Made by a program: the position numbers and the translations under genes. DNA of 64,000 nt. It comes from Rhizobium rhizogenes NBRC 13257 (GTDB lineage: Bacteria > Pseudomonadota > Alphaproteobacteria > Rhizobiales > Rhizobiaceae). Under the pieces are notes generated by a model that was not told the origin of the DNA, made no database searches, and saw nothing but the letters and a program-made list of their open reading frames with translations. The DNA is taken from contig NZ_BAYX01000006.1 in the NCBI RefSeq assembly GCF_000696095.1, positions 1 to 64,000 of the forward strand, given 5' to 3'. Shown here one piece after another: positions 43,864-53,781 of the stretch (positions within the stretch are counted from its first letter, which is position 1; each line of letters opens with the position of its first letter).

Positions 43864-46173
43864 TCATTCGCCATGATTTGGATGGAGAGCAAGCCGTAAA
43901 TCGGTAAGACCGCGATTCCCGTCCTTGCTGCCGGTCGCGGCCACGGCGGTGAATATGCGCTCGGCATCGTCGTACATCTTGAGATTGAGATAACAATAAC
44001 CGCGAAGCACCATCAAATCCAACCGCTCCTGCTGGAGTTGCGCGCGTTGATCAAGATAGATCAGGGTCTCCTGATAGCGCTTGGCGGTGAATGCGGAAAG
44101 CGCGCGGTTGGCCAGGATCGCCACTTGCAGCTCGGCGGCGCGCTGATGGCTGAGAGGTGCCTTGGTTGCGGCAACGGCTGCATTATTGGTGAGCCCGGCA
44201 CGCAGATAGGCAAGACTTTGCCCGTAAGCGGCATCCTCCCGCATTTTGCCGGCCGGAGCATTCATCGCCGTTTCGAAGGCTGTAATCGCTTCCATTGGCC
44301 GGTTGAGATCCATCAGGCACCAGCCGCGCGATAGAGCATCCCCCGGCGTGAGAAGCTGGGAATTGATCGTCGTAGAGCAGCCGCGAGGCTGGCGCGCGTT
44401 GCGCCGTACCGGCGGCGTTCGCCTTTCCGATTGACCATATTCAATTCGTGGAGAAGAGCCTCCGCCTGCGATCACGTCGGTCTCGGATTTTGCGGGCGGT
44501 GTGGCAAGGGCCGGTGGCGAGGCCGCGGCCGTTTGCGGTGCCGTTTGGTTTGGCGAAGGCAGTGGTGCGGAGCCGACAGGAACTTGAGGCTTGACCTCGT
44601 TGAGCCTGGCAATGCGCTCGGATCGTCCCGCCCAAAGTCTTTGGACCTCCGCCACGCCTTGCCGGTCGTTCAGCTGATTGCGGGTAACGGCCAGCCCATA
44701 GGCCGACGGTTCGTCATCAGGCTTCCAGTTGAGTGCCGTCTCAAACCAGCGTAGCGCGGTTTGCGGCTGGTTCAGAGAGCGTGCAAACCAGCCGAACTGC
44801 TGTGCAGTCGGCACGTATTTCTGCGCGATGACTTCTGTGGCGATACGGCTAAGCACATTTTCGCCAAGAGCGGCCGGCGGCTGCAACGCCATCAGATTGG
44901 CTGTCGCCGCGAGGTAGGTCGCCGTCGCGTCCTTGGAGACACCGCGCCATTTATACATGACGTCTTCTGCCTCTTGGGGCTTGCCGTCGGCAATCAGGAC
45001 CAGCGCAAAGCCTTGCGATGCTGTTGCCGAGTCTCCTTTGTCATGCGCGATCCGGAACCATTTTTCCGCGTCGCCATAGTTCTGGCGGCGTAGATAGTAC
45101 CAGCCGAGAAGAACGGCATCGGAAGCAAGGCCCTGGCTTTGGCCGACGCGTTCGACCTCCGTCAGATAATTCGGCGCGACGTCCAGCTTCGGATCGTCGT
45201 TGCCCTCGGCGACAAACCGTCGCGCGAGGTCGGTGCGGATGCTGTCGAATTCACGCCCGTTATTGCCGTCCGGCTTCTCAAGCGCCAGGATATCCTGCAT
45301 GGGCTGGTAGGGCAGCAGGGCCGCGGCCTTCTGCACCGTCGCAAGCCTCTCTTGAGGGGCGACACAATTCTTCAGAATATAGGCATAGGTGTCCTGGCCG
45401 CGGTTGGCCCGATCCGTTCGGATAAAGGCTTCCGCGACGCGCCATAGAATATCGATGTCGCTGCAGGTGAGCAGGCTTGGCGTGCTGGCGCCAATCTCGA
45501 CGACGGTCGCATATTGCTTGAGATCGGAGGCATTGATCAGGCGGGTGCGGGCTTCGGCGACATCCAGGCGCTCCAGCAGATCCGAAGGCGGCTGCCATCC
45601 GGATTCCGCTGCCTGCCTATCCGTGATCGCCTTGCGCAGCTCGGCATAGCGGCCTTCGGAATAAAGCTGCCACATGGCTTCAAGTTGCTTGTCGCTATTC
45701 TGCGGTATGGCCAGTGGATCGGTGGGCGGCACCCAGTTCGGATAAAGCGCCTGAAGTCGGGATATCTCGGCTTGAAGCCGCGCCTTGTCGCCACGACCGG
45801 CGAAATAGCGCAGCGCACTTTCGTCGACCTTCGGTGCCGCGGCGGGTTGCGGCGCGCCTGACTGGGGAGCGGTCTGGGCGACGGCGGCAGGCATATCGGT
45901 GGTGGTTTGGATCGCTGTCGGTGCATTGGGCAGGACCGCGGAAGGCGCGCTTGCCTGGATGCGATCGGCAATAGTTCCCATCTCGCCGGCTGATGCATCG
46001 AACGCCATATCGGCTTGCTTGATGCGTGAGGTTGGCCCCGACGGTATGTCGGAATGATGCACCGCTGATACTCGGAGCTTGTCCTCCATCGTCTCACGGT
46101 CTCTCATCGTCATGACAACTGCTGTTGCCGCGACTGCCAAGGAAACCGTAATCAGAGAGGATTTTATAAACAC
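43864..46173 (-). CDS. Cellulose-operon TPR protein (BcsC-like repeat region without barrel)
   Basis: About 769 residues. An N-terminal hydrophobic segment (IKSSLITVSLAVAATAVVM) is followed by a proline/alanine-rich stretch and many tetratricopeptide-like helices (for example LLGWYYLRRQNYGDAEKWFR, ALRWFETALNWKPDDEPSAY, ALSRGWCLMDLNRPMEAITA). E. coli BcsC has such repeats plus a C-terminal outer-membrane barrel of about 330 residues; no barrel-like end is seen here, so export across the outer membrane must use something else. GTG 46173 overlaps the bcsZ stop by 10 bp. Last gene of the bcs block. Confidence 0.78.
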   Translation of the reverse strand: MFIKSSLITVSLAVAATAVVMTMRDRETMEDKLRVSAVHHSDIPSGPTSRIKQADMAFDASAGEMGTIADRIQASAPSAVLPNAPTAIQTTTDMPAAVAQTAPQSGAPQPAAAPKVDESALRYFAGRGDKARLQAEISRLQALYPNWVPPTDPLAIPQNSDKQLEAMWQLYSEGRYAELRKAITDRQAAESGWQPPSDLLERLDVAEARTRLINASDLKQYATVVEIGASTPSLLTCSDIDILWRVAEAFIRTDRANRGQDTYAYILKNCVAPQERLATVQKAAALLPYQPMQDILALEKPDGNNGREFDSIRTDLARRFVAEGNDDPKLDVAPNYLTEVERVGQSQGLASDAVLLGWYYLRRQNYGDAEKWFRIAHDKGDSATASQGFALVLIADGKPQEAEDVMYKWRGVSKDATATYLAATANLMALQPPAALGENVLSRIATEVIAQKYVPTAQQFGWFARSLNQPQTALRWFETALNWKPDDEPSAYGLAVTRNQLNDRQGVAEVQRLWAGRSERIARLNEVKPQVPVGSAPLPSPNQTAPQTAAASPPALATPPAKSETDVIAGGGSSPRIEYGQSERRTPPVRRNARQPRGCSTTINSQLLTPGDALSRGWCLMDLNRPMEAITAFETAMNAPAGKMREDAAYGQSLAYLRAGLTNNAAVAATKAPLSHQRAAELQVAILANRALSAFTAKRYQETLIYLDQRAQLQQERLDLMVLRGYCYLNLKMYDDAERIFTAVAATGSKDGNRGLTDLRLALHPNHGE

Positions 46174-47213
46174 TCCGGATGCTTCTCCTCGATGAAAGCC
46201 AGGCCCAGCAATTGTAGGGTCGACGGGTAATAGAGGGACGGTGCGAATTGGCGAACCGACGCGGGTAATTTCGTCCCACTCGTCACACACGCCACAACAT
46301 CGTTAACAATTCGATAACCGGGCTCCGTCAGCGGCTGCTTCGATCTGCCAGTCGCAAGGTCGATTATGGCCGGGGCATCGCCGTCGCCGGTTATGCCCGC
46401 TTGCAATCGTGTCAGCAGCGCCTTGTCCGTTATACCCGCGCGCACGAGATAAAGCGGGATGCGGATGGCATTGTAACCGAATTCTGCGTCAAAACCTTCC
46501 GCCGGGCTTGGCTTGGCATGCAGGCTCACCCAGTCCGCCGGCAGCTTTCGTGGTCCGAACTGCATTGACCGCAGTAGCGAGAGACCGTCGTCCTTCAGCT
46601 TTTGCCAATTGTCGGAAGGCGCCAGGACCGCCATGACGGGGAGCGCCTCATAAACCCAGTATGACGGGTTGATCACCGGGCCGTCGTCACGATCGGTGGC
46701 TCCAAAGCCTTCGGCGCCAGGAAGGAGGACAGTCCGGCCCCCGAGCTGGACGACGGCATGGGAAAGCAGCGCCTGCGCCATATGCGATGCCTCGCTCAGA
46801 TAATCCTTTTTGCTCCAGGCCGATCCCGCCAGCGCCAATGCATAGGCGATCAGTATGTCACCGTCGGACGCATTGTTGGTGTCAGCGATGTGAGGTGTCG
46901 TCGCAGGGTCCCATTTCCAAGCCGCAAGACCATCGTCGCGCAGGAGCAGCTCCGTTCGCGTGAAATACCAGATCTGTTCGAAGTCGGCCGGACTGTTTGA
47001 AAGGTAGGCGAGCAACAGGCCGTAGCCTTGCCCTTCGCTATGGCTGATGTTGCCGTTTCCATTGTCGACAATCCGGCCACTTGCGTCGAGGAATTTTGCT
47101 TTGTAGGCCTCCCAGGCCTGTGGATCGATTGCGGCATGTTGAGCCGCAAGCGGTTCGCTCATCGCCAAGAAAACGATGCTGCTTAAAGCGGCCATGATGC
47201 GCCAGCGCTTCAT
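46164..47213 (-). CDS. bcsZ: Cellulase (GH8 endo-1,4-beta-glucanase) of the cellulose operon
   Basis: 349 residues, GH8 family, equivalent to rhizobial CelC. Signal peptide (about 1-24, ending PLAAQ). Catalytic acid glutamate in ISHSEGQGYGLLLA near residue 57, and the aspartate-bearing segment NNASDGDILIAYAL near residue 115. It trims or edits nascent cellulose in the periplasm. ATG 47213 overlaps bcsB by ATGA; the frame's upstream extension is only a read of bcsB. Confidence 0.93.
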   Translation of the reverse strand: MKRWRIMAALSSIVFLAMSEPLAAQHAAIDPQAWEAYKAKFLDASGRIVDNGNGNISHSEGQGYGLLLAYLSNSPADFEQIWYFTRTELLLRDDGLAAWKWDPATTPHIADTNNASDGDILIAYALALAGSAWSKKDYLSEASHMAQALLSHAVVQLGGRTVLLPGAEGFGATDRDDGPVINPSYWVYEALPVMAVLAPSDNWQKLKDDGLSLLRSMQFGPRKLPADWVSLHAKPSPAEGFDAEFGYNAIRIPLYLVRAGITDKALLTRLQAGITGDGDAPAIIDLATGRSKQPLTEPGYRIVNDVVACVTSGTKLPASVRQFAPSLYYPSTLQLLGLAFIEEKHPECL

Positions 47214-49543
47214 CCGCGCCTGCCGATCTTTGCGAGAATGCCCGCCGTCGTTATGCCGATCAGCAATGAGGACGCAATCAGCAGCAGCGCATAGGACAGG
47301 ATATTGCTGGAAAGCCAGTTCGCGGCGATCAGACGATAGTTGGTAAACGACCAGGGTTGCGTCGTCACAAAATCGAAACGGCTTACGGGCACGGTATCGA
47401 TCTTTCCGGTCTTGGCGGAATAAACGGTAACATGACCGGCAATCTGCGACCATTCGCCCAGCGAGGTGATGGCGTTGGCGCCTGCGCGCAGATCCTTTGC
47501 CGAGGGCGCCGCCACGATCGTCCATGTGGAGTTTGCCGTCGCGCCTTCCCCCTGGGCAATCATGAAGCTGTTGAGATTCGAAGGTGTGAAGATCTGCTCG
47601 GCCCCTGGAATGAACTGCAGCGAGCTCCAGGAGATGTCGAAATTGCGATGCATCCAGTCCTGGAACGACTGGAGCTGCAGCTGCAACAGGCCGCCTCCAA
47701 TTCGCGAACGCCATTCGTCGACGGTGGCAGCACTCTCCTGCTGGGCCACTTGTCCGGGCAGGGGAGGACGCCAGGATGCCTGGCTCGCTGCCGCGATGTT
47801 CATTTGCGATAATGTCGTGACCGGTATTTGCGAGATGGGACCGATAAAGATCGCGTTGCGGTCCCCGGCGCTGCCCGGTGATGCGATAAGGTCGACCGCG
47901 ATTGGATGTCCCGCGACGATTGCCATCTGGCCCAACAGCGTTGCCGTTGCGGACAGGGTATCGGTGTCGGTTCGGTCGATGAACAATGCGGTGGAGGTAC
48001 TGCTGCGGCCATAGGGATAACCCGTGCCGGCGAAAGCCGCGAGATTCGGACGCTGGGCGACCCTGGCGAAATCCGGAATCTGAAACGTACTTGTGTCGAA
48101 CAGCGCGAAACGCGCTGTTTTGTCTGCCGTCGTGCCGGGCGTGCAGACGTCGTCGTCATTGGTCAGCAGCATGGCTTCCAATGTTACCGTGTTGAGGCCA
48201 GGCTTGAAGTGACGCATCGTCACGCGAATGGGCAGCTTCCGGAAAATACCGCCGCCAGGCGAGGTAATCGGCTTGGTCGTGGCAATGCTGCCGTTGACAT
48301 AGACATCGATATGACTGCCGGGTCGCACATTCTTGGCATAGGCTGCATCGAGATAGATAGTAGCCTCTCCGTAAGCATTGGCATAGAAGTCCGCCGGGAT
48401 CGCCACATTGAAACTCGTATGGAAACGGCGACCTGAAAATTCCGTCGTCTCTATGCCCAATTGCGAGAATGAAAGGTTCGTGTCCGACAAGATCAACGGC
48501 GCATCCGGAGCAGACCATCGCTGGGTCACCAGCAAGTCGCGGCGGATGCCTGGATCCCGGTCGGTCGGTGACACGACGATATCGATCGCAGCCGCGACCG
48601 ACTGCCACGACGGCCCGCTGATGAGAAGGACTGTCGAACCGGTGCGTGGATCCCGCACGAAGGTTGCAAGGGCCGCATTTTGCGCGGCGGCGGGCGTTGG
48701 AAATAACGGTTGCAGTTCGGCGGGCGTACCGACGACGACAGTCATCTTTCCGGGGCCTGGCGGCGGCAATGAATCCGTGCTGAAGGAGAAGGTCTCATTC
48801 GGCATTCCGCTGAGTACCGAAAGACCTTGTGCCAGCCTGAGCAGGGGCTTTGTGGTGCCGGGCTGGGCCAACGCCGGTACCACAAGATTGAATTCCGTCT
48901 TGCCAGCGCCATCGACGCCGATGGCGCGGATGGCGTCCGTGCCCGACAGCTTTTGCGAATTCTCTTCGGTAAAACTCAAATAGGTCCTGGCGGGATCGAT
49001 ATCGGACCAGAGTTCATAGGTCGATTGAATATTGCAGTCGGTGCGATGACGCTGCGTCGCTTCGAACGACACCAGGTTGGCTCCCGGTTGCAACAGACCG
49101 CGTGGAACGTCGAAGCTGACCGTCGACGGATTGTCCGATGATCCGATTTGCTGCTGGCCGATCGGGCGGTTGTTGAGAAAGATTGTCAGTTGTGACGCTT
49201 CGGGCGCGACGACCACAGCATTTTGATAGGCGAAATTGAATTTAGCCGCCGCCGCCGCCTGTTCGGGGGTAAGATAGATCGACCATGACTTTCGATCATA
49301 TTCGCCTTCCAGCCGAAATTTTGCGAAGGGTACGACATATCGCTGGAAACTGCTGTTGGCGGTTGTCGCAGCTGCCGTACTAAGCGCGGGTGTGTTTTGC
49401 GCCGGCGCCGGCAGGACTGCCTGCGGCACGGTCGGCGCCGATGTTTGCGGCCGCTCTCGCGACATGTCGAAAGGCAGGGTCTGCGCGGAAGCGAGCGTGG
49501 CGGCACCAATCACCAAAATGACAGCTGAAAGGATCGCTTTCAT
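47210..49543 (-). CDS. bcsB: Cellulose synthase periplasmic subunit BcsB
   Basis: 777 residues. Signal peptide (about 1-20, ending LASAQ), two carbohydrate-binding/flavodoxin-like repeats (FRLEGEYDRKSWSIYLTPEQ; later FHTSFNVAIPADFYANAYGE) and a C-terminal membrane anchor (ILSYALLLIASSLLIGITTA) that completes the BcsA channel. It guides the glucan across the periplasm. ATGA overlaps with bcsA and bcsZ show tight translational coupling. Confidence 0.93.
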   Translation of the reverse strand: MKAILSAVILVIGAATLASAQTLPFDMSRERPQTSAPTVPQAVLPAPAQNTPALSTAAATTANSSFQRYVVPFAKFRLEGEYDRKSWSIYLTPEQAAAAAKFNFAYQNAVVVAPEASQLTIFLNNRPIGQQQIGSSDNPSTVSFDVPRGLLQPGANLVSFEATQRHRTDCNIQSTYELWSDIDPARTYLSFTEENSQKLSGTDAIRAIGVDGAGKTEFNLVVPALAQPGTTKPLLRLAQGLSVLSGMPNETFSFSTDSLPPPGPGKMTVVVGTPAELQPLFPTPAAAQNAALATFVRDPRTGSTVLLISGPSWQSVAAAIDIVVSPTDRDPGIRRDLLVTQRWSAPDAPLILSDTNLSFSQLGIETTEFSGRRFHTSFNVAIPADFYANAYGEATIYLDAAYAKNVRPGSHIDVYVNGSIATTKPITSPGGGIFRKLPIRVTMRHFKPGLNTVTLEAMLLTNDDDVCTPGTTADKTARFALFDTSTFQIPDFARVAQRPNLAAFAGTGYPYGRSSTSTALFIDRTDTDTLSATATLLGQMAIVAGHPIAVDLIASPGSAGDRNAIFIGPISQIPVTTLSQMNIAAASQASWRPPLPGQVAQQESAATVDEWRSRIGGGLLQLQLQSFQDWMHRNFDISWSSLQFIPGAEQIFTPSNLNSFMIAQGEGATANSTWTIVAAPSAKDLRAGANAITSLGEWSQIAGHVTVYSAKTGKIDTVPVSRFDFVTTQPWSFTNYRLIAANWLSSNILSYALLLIASSLLIGITTAGILAKIGRRG

Positions 49544-51732
49544 CTGTTACCTGCCTTTGCCTTTTGTTGCTCTGCCTCGCGCTCCGGACGCATGCTGCGG
49601 AAGAAATAAAGCAGGCCGCGGCTCGTCTGGTAGAGCGACAATCCCAGGAACCAGATCGTCCCGCGGATAATGCCGGGATTGCGGCGGCGGCCCTTTTGGA
49701 ATTGCGTCCATTGATCGGAATTTGCAAATACCAGATCCGCGATCAAACGGTGATCTGATGCGCCTTTGGGCACATACTGGCAACCGATCGTCGTGATGTC
49801 GCCGGACGGATGGATATTGCGCACCACGACCGGCAACGTTTGCACCTCGCCACCGCCATAGGGGTGGAAGCGGAGTGTCGCCTCCGCACTGACAACCAAC
49901 GCATCAAGCTCCTTGTTGAATACATTCAGCCGCGCACCATGGACTGAAACGTCCTCGATTGAGGCGGAATGCCACTTGCCGTTGACGCCAAGTTCGCTGC
50001 GACGGTCGACCCTGATGCGACGGGAGGAGGATCGTTCGCCACGTTCCGACACAACGCCCAATGCGCAACCGGCCAGGATCAGGTTGATGAGGTTCCAGGC
50101 ACCGACGACAAGTGTCACATCGGCCTTATAGGGCTCGGCATAGATGCGATATATCGTGATCGCAAGCGCGATGACCTGTACCGCAAAAATGACGAAGAAG
50201 GGACGGCTGATCTCGGAAAGGCGGCTGACCGCAATCGATTCATCCTTGGCCGTGACCTTGAAGGTGGGTTTTCGCGGATTGAAGATGACGGAGATGACGG
50301 CAGGCAGCAAATGCACCATCTGCACATATTCGTAGAGTTCTGAAATCCACGGCCAGCGGAAGGATCCGTAGAGATAGTTCTGCATCATCAGGTTCACGAG
50401 CATGTAGGCAAGTGTGTAGGCGAGGAATTCGCTGCCAGACGCGGTAAAGATCTCCAGATCGAAGAACAGGTAGCAGAGAGGGGCAAACAGAAAGATGGCG
50501 CGTGGAAAGGGGAAAAGCCAGAACAGCGTCGAGGACATGTAGCAAAGACGCTGCGGCAGGGTGAGGCCTCGCTTCAGCAGCGGGAAGCGAAAACGCAGGA
50601 TTTGCATCATGCCTTGCGCCCAGCGACTGCGCTGGCCGATGAAGCTTGCGAAAGTCGCGGGTTGCAAACCGGCAATGAGCGGCTTGTCGACATAGATGCT
50701 GTTCCAGCCGGCGCCATGCAGCGCAAGTGCGGTCTCGCAATCCTCGGTGATGCTGATGCCGCTGAAGCCGCTTTGGGACTCAAGCGCCTTGCGGCTCAAC
50801 ACCGCCGCTGAACCGCAAAAGAAGGCCGCATTCCATTTGTCCAGGCCGCGCTGAATGATGCCGTAAAACATCTCATTCTCGCTCGGCATGTTGTCGAAGG
50901 TTCGCAGATTGCGCTCAAGCGGGTCCGGATTGATGAAGAAATGCGGCGTCTGGACGAGAAAGAGCTTCGGGTCGTCTTCAAAATAACCGACGGTTTCGAG
51001 CAGAAAATCGCGAGCCGGCGCGTGGTCGGCGTCGAAGACGGCAATCAGGTCGCCGTTCGAATGCTGAAGGCCGTTGTTGAGGTTTCCGGCCTTGGCATGC
51101 TCGTTGCGCTCGCGCGTCAGATATTTGACATCGAGCTCCTGGCAAAGCTGCTGGAGCTCGTTATGACGCGCAATTGCCGCCTGCGATTCCAGGACCTTGG
51201 TGGAGTTGCGTTTCTGTAATGTGCCGCCATCGTCGAGCAACCAGACTGTGAGCTTGTCGGCCGGATAGTCCATCGCCTTGGCGGACGCCAATGTATTGGC
51301 CAGAAGGTTGATGTCTTCATTGTAGGACGGGACGAAAACGTCGACGGAAGGAAACTGCTGTACCCTTGCTGCGCGGGCGGGGCGTGAAGGTAGGGGCGTT
51401 GCAACGATGAACAAGCTGAGCATCAGCATCGCCACGTTGTACATTTCCGCAAGATAAAGCAGCAGGCCGGGGATGAAGTTTTCGGGCTGGTTGACCGGCG
51501 GCAGGGTGCTGGTCGTGCGCCAATAGACATAGCGGAGCACGATCGAAGTGCCTAAGGCGAGCGCAACCAGCCGCCAGGTGCCCTGGCGCTTCAGGACTTT
51601 GATCACGGCCATGAAGGTGACGGCAAAGACGCTGGCAATCAGTTGGGTTTGCAGGTTGACCGGCAATGTGATCAGCACGATGCCGCATAGGGAAACGGCA
51701 GCCCATATCAAGATGCTTCGTGCTGTCTGCAT
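49540..51732 (-). CDS. bcsA: Cellulose synthase catalytic subunit with PilZ domain
   Basis: 730 residues. Family 2 glycosyltransferase between two membrane bundles: LLDDGG (residues 167-168), DADHA (234-236), SITEDCETA (TED at 329-331) and QRSRW (367-371) are all intact. A C-terminal PilZ domain has RSSSR and DVSVHGARL, the c-di-GMP-binding RxxxR and (D/N)xSxxG motifs. Uses UDP-glucose to extrude beta-1,4-glucan. ATG 51732 has AAGGA 7 nt upstream; the frame opens 16 codons earlier without such a site. Confidence 0.96.
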   Translation of the reverse strand: MQTARSILIWAAVSLCGIVLITLPVNLQTQLIASVFAVTFMAVIKVLKRQGTWRLVALALGTSIVLRYVYWRTTSTLPPVNQPENFIPGLLLYLAEMYNVAMLMLSLFIVATPLPSRPARAARVQQFPSVDVFVPSYNEDINLLANTLASAKAMDYPADKLTVWLLDDGGTLQKRNSTKVLESQAAIARHNELQQLCQELDVKYLTRERNEHAKAGNLNNGLQHSNGDLIAVFDADHAPARDFLLETVGYFEDDPKLFLVQTPHFFINPDPLERNLRTFDNMPSENEMFYGIIQRGLDKWNAAFFCGSAAVLSRKALESQSGFSGISITEDCETALALHGAGWNSIYVDKPLIAGLQPATFASFIGQRSRWAQGMMQILRFRFPLLKRGLTLPQRLCYMSSTLFWLFPFPRAIFLFAPLCYLFFDLEIFTASGSEFLAYTLAYMLVNLMMQNYLYGSFRWPWISELYEYVQMVHLLPAVISVIFNPRKPTFKVTAKDESIAVSRLSEISRPFFVIFAVQVIALAITIYRIYAEPYKADVTLVVGAWNLINLILAGCALGVVSERGERSSSRRIRVDRRSELGVNGKWHSASIEDVSVHGARLNVFNKELDALVVSAEATLRFHPYGGGEVQTLPVVVRNIHPSGDITTIGCQYVPKGASDHRLIADLVFANSDQWTQFQKGRRRNPGIIRGTIWFLGLSLYQTSRGLLYFFRSMRPEREAEQQKAKAGNR

Positions 51733-51793
51733 CGGTGTTCCTTCAAAAGGTATTCGCCGAACGCCATCCTGGCGCTCCAAATGATTAAAAAAT

Positions 51794-52783
51794 CTATTTC
51801 ATACAGGCAGCGTTGGCCACTGCACCGATACAATCCGGTGAGGGTACGATCGTGCTATAGGTTTGTGTCGCTGCTGGCTGAGCTTGTCCTGTTGTCGTTG
51901 TCGGCATTGGGACCGCGTTCGCCTGGCCCTGGCCGTATTGTTCCCCCGGGAATGGCACTCGTGGCCCAATTGCCTGCGGGAGGGTCGCGGCTGGTAAGGC
52001 TGGCGGTGAGGCGACGACCTGGCGGCGCACGACCACGGTACGCACAGCAGGAGGGGCGGCTTCATAACCGATCGGCGTCGCGTTGCTGCGATAGCCGCTT
52101 GTGTCCGGATAGACGGGATCTCCGGGGCGAACAAGCACCGCGTCGGCTCCGCGCACCGTTCCGTATGGATTGAGTGCTTCGTTCACAAATCCCCCGGCAA
52201 TTGTATAGCCATAGACTGTACTCAGAAGCTGACGCTCGCTTGCGTGGGCGTCGCATAGTCGGACCCGAACCTGAACCATGCTGAAGTTTTGCAATTGTGC
52301 TTGCGTGGAGTGACCGGCCCGAATTTGCTGCCAGGCGTAGAGGCAGGTATCGCCAGCGCGGCTTTGACCGGAAGCATAACCGAACGGACCATAGGTATTC
52401 TGCACAAAGGTCGCCGAGCGGGCGAGCCTGACGCCCGGTGTCGCCGCCGCCAGTTCGCGCGCTATCGCATTTTCGCTGACAGCTTTGTAAGGCGTGCTGC
52501 CCAGCCCAGGGCTGCCTCCGGATACGCCAAGGAACTGTATTTTCAGAAAATTCTGGCCGACCACCGACGAGGACGTGGCAAGCGAAATCGTCTGCTCCAC
52601 ATCGTCCTTGTGCTTCCGCTCGATCACATTGACGATGGCGGGACCGCCTGGCGGCGGAAATGCCAGCGCTTTTTCGTTAGCAACCGTTTCCGGACCCGTC
52701 GATTGCCGTACGCCGCCCGTCGTTGTGCAACTGGTCGCCAGACCGGCCAACGTCAGCAGCGCTATTATTTTGAATAGGTGCAT
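51794..52783 (-). CDS. bcsN: Cellulose biosynthesis protein BcsN, lipoprotein
   Basis: 329 residues. Signal with lipobox-like GLATSCTTT, then the BcsN family core (DDVEQTISLATSSSVVGQNF, PGVRLARSATFVQNTYGPFG, CLYAWQQIRAG) and a proline/threonine/glutamine-rich tail. BcsN is confined to rhizobial-type cellulose operons; its role is not established beyond being needed for normal synthesis. First gene of the leftward bcs operon, 61 bp before bcsA. Only AAAG precedes the ATG. Confidence 0.88.
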   Translation of the reverse strand: MHLFKIIALLTLAGLATSCTTTGGVRQSTGPETVANEKALAFPPPGGPAIVNVIERKHKDDVEQTISLATSSSVVGQNFLKIQFLGVSGGSPGLGSTPYKAVSENAIARELAAATPGVRLARSATFVQNTYGPFGYASGQSRAGDTCLYAWQQIRAGHSTQAQLQNFSMVQVRVRLCDAHASERQLLSTVYGYTIAGGFVNEALNPYGTVRGADAVLVRPGDPVYPDTSGYRSNATPIGYEAAPPAVRTVVVRRQVVASPPALPAATLPQAIGPRVPFPGEQYGQGQANAVPMPTTTTGQAQPAATQTYSTIVPSPDCIGAVANAACMK

Positions 52784-52879
52784 CTTTGTAATCGCGGTCG
52801 TCGTCTATCGTCATATTGGCGGGAAAGTTACCCGATGGATTTGAACAGGGCCTTCATCAGAATTGAGATAAGCGCTATT

Positions 52880-52898
52880 ATGGTTAACCATTGGTTAA
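52880..52898. promoter_or_regulatory. CtrA-type box upstream of the cellulose operon
   Basis: ATGGTTAACCAT (52880-52891) overlaps TTAACCATTGGTTAA (52884-52898). The latter is TTAA-N7-TTAA, the CtrA consensus, with TTAACCAT half-site as reported for Sinorhizobium CtrA. Located about 100-115 bp before the bcsN ATG. The remaining gap up to 53274 shows no gene. Confidence 0.55.
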
Positions 52899-53274
52899 TG
52901 GATCGGAAATCCCAGAAATCTAGGCATAAGAGGGGGACTCCGTTGTAGGGAATGACAGTGGATGCGGGACGGAGTTGCTGTTTAATTTCGCATGCTTTTC
53001 GCCCAAACAGGATCACGATGCTGCTCCCTCCCCAGAAGCTTTTTCTTTACATGCATGTCAGCAAGGAAGCTGTTCTATCGTCGCCGATCGAAGGAACACA
53101 ATCGGCGTTCTCTGAGCTCCTTCGTTTTGAGACGAAAGCGCAGACAGCATCCGCAACCGCATAGAAAACTAGGCATGGAAGTCCGTTATGCAAGAGCAGC
53201 GGGCGATTTCGTGGATGATTCGTAGGGGGCGTTGCCTGGGGCTAGCCTCGCTTTCGAGTCAGAGTTTACGGTAT

Positions 53275-53757
53275 TTATATACCGTCATATGTTTTGCCGG
53301 TAATCTCTTTGTAGACATCCAGCAATATCCGACCTTGGCTGTTCTTTACGCTTTTATCAGTGCCGTGGGCGATCAGTATTTTCGCCATCTCAATCGTTGC
53401 GCCTTGATCTTTACTGGCGAGGGCAAAGGCAAATGGGGTTGCGCCCTCAGCGTCTTTGGCATTCGTATCGGAACCAGCTTCTATCAGTCTCTGCAGGATT
53501 TCCACGAAACCATACAGTGCAGCGGCATGAAGTGCCGTCAAACCTTTTGGACCACGGCTATCCACGTCTGCCTGCTGACCAATCAGGAAGTTTATCATAT
53601 CAAGATCGCGTGTAACCGCCGCGCGTAGGATGATTGGACTTCCGTCTCTCCTATCTGCGGAGTTTGGGCTGGAACCTGCGAGAATAAGCTTCTTTATCGT
53701 GTCAAAATCTTCGACGACGAAAGCGTCCTGCATTTCATCACCGATGTCGTTGCTCAT
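53275..53757 (-). CDS. Ankyrin-repeat protein
   Basis: 160 residues, four ankyrin-type repeats with no signal peptide: DFDTIKKLILAGSSPNSAD, RDLDMINFLIGQQADVDSRG followed by LTALHAAALYGFVEILQRLI, EAGSDTNAKD, and the last EMAKILIAHGTDKSVKNSQG. A cytosolic protein-binding module. It starts 24 bp after the end of a decayed ORF on the same strand. Ankyrin proteins often serve as immunity partners of toxins; that is a possibility here, not a demonstrated role. Confidence 0.8.
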   Translation of the reverse strand: MSNDIGDEMQDAFVVEDFDTIKKLILAGSSPNSADRRDGSPIILRAAVTRDLDMINFLIGQQADVDSRGPKGLTALHAAALYGFVEILQRLIEAGSDTNAKDAEGATPFAFALASKDQGATIEMAKILIAHGTDKSVKNSQGRILLDVYKEITGKTYDGI

Positions 53758-53781
53758 GCGGACGCTTTCTCTGATAATGCG

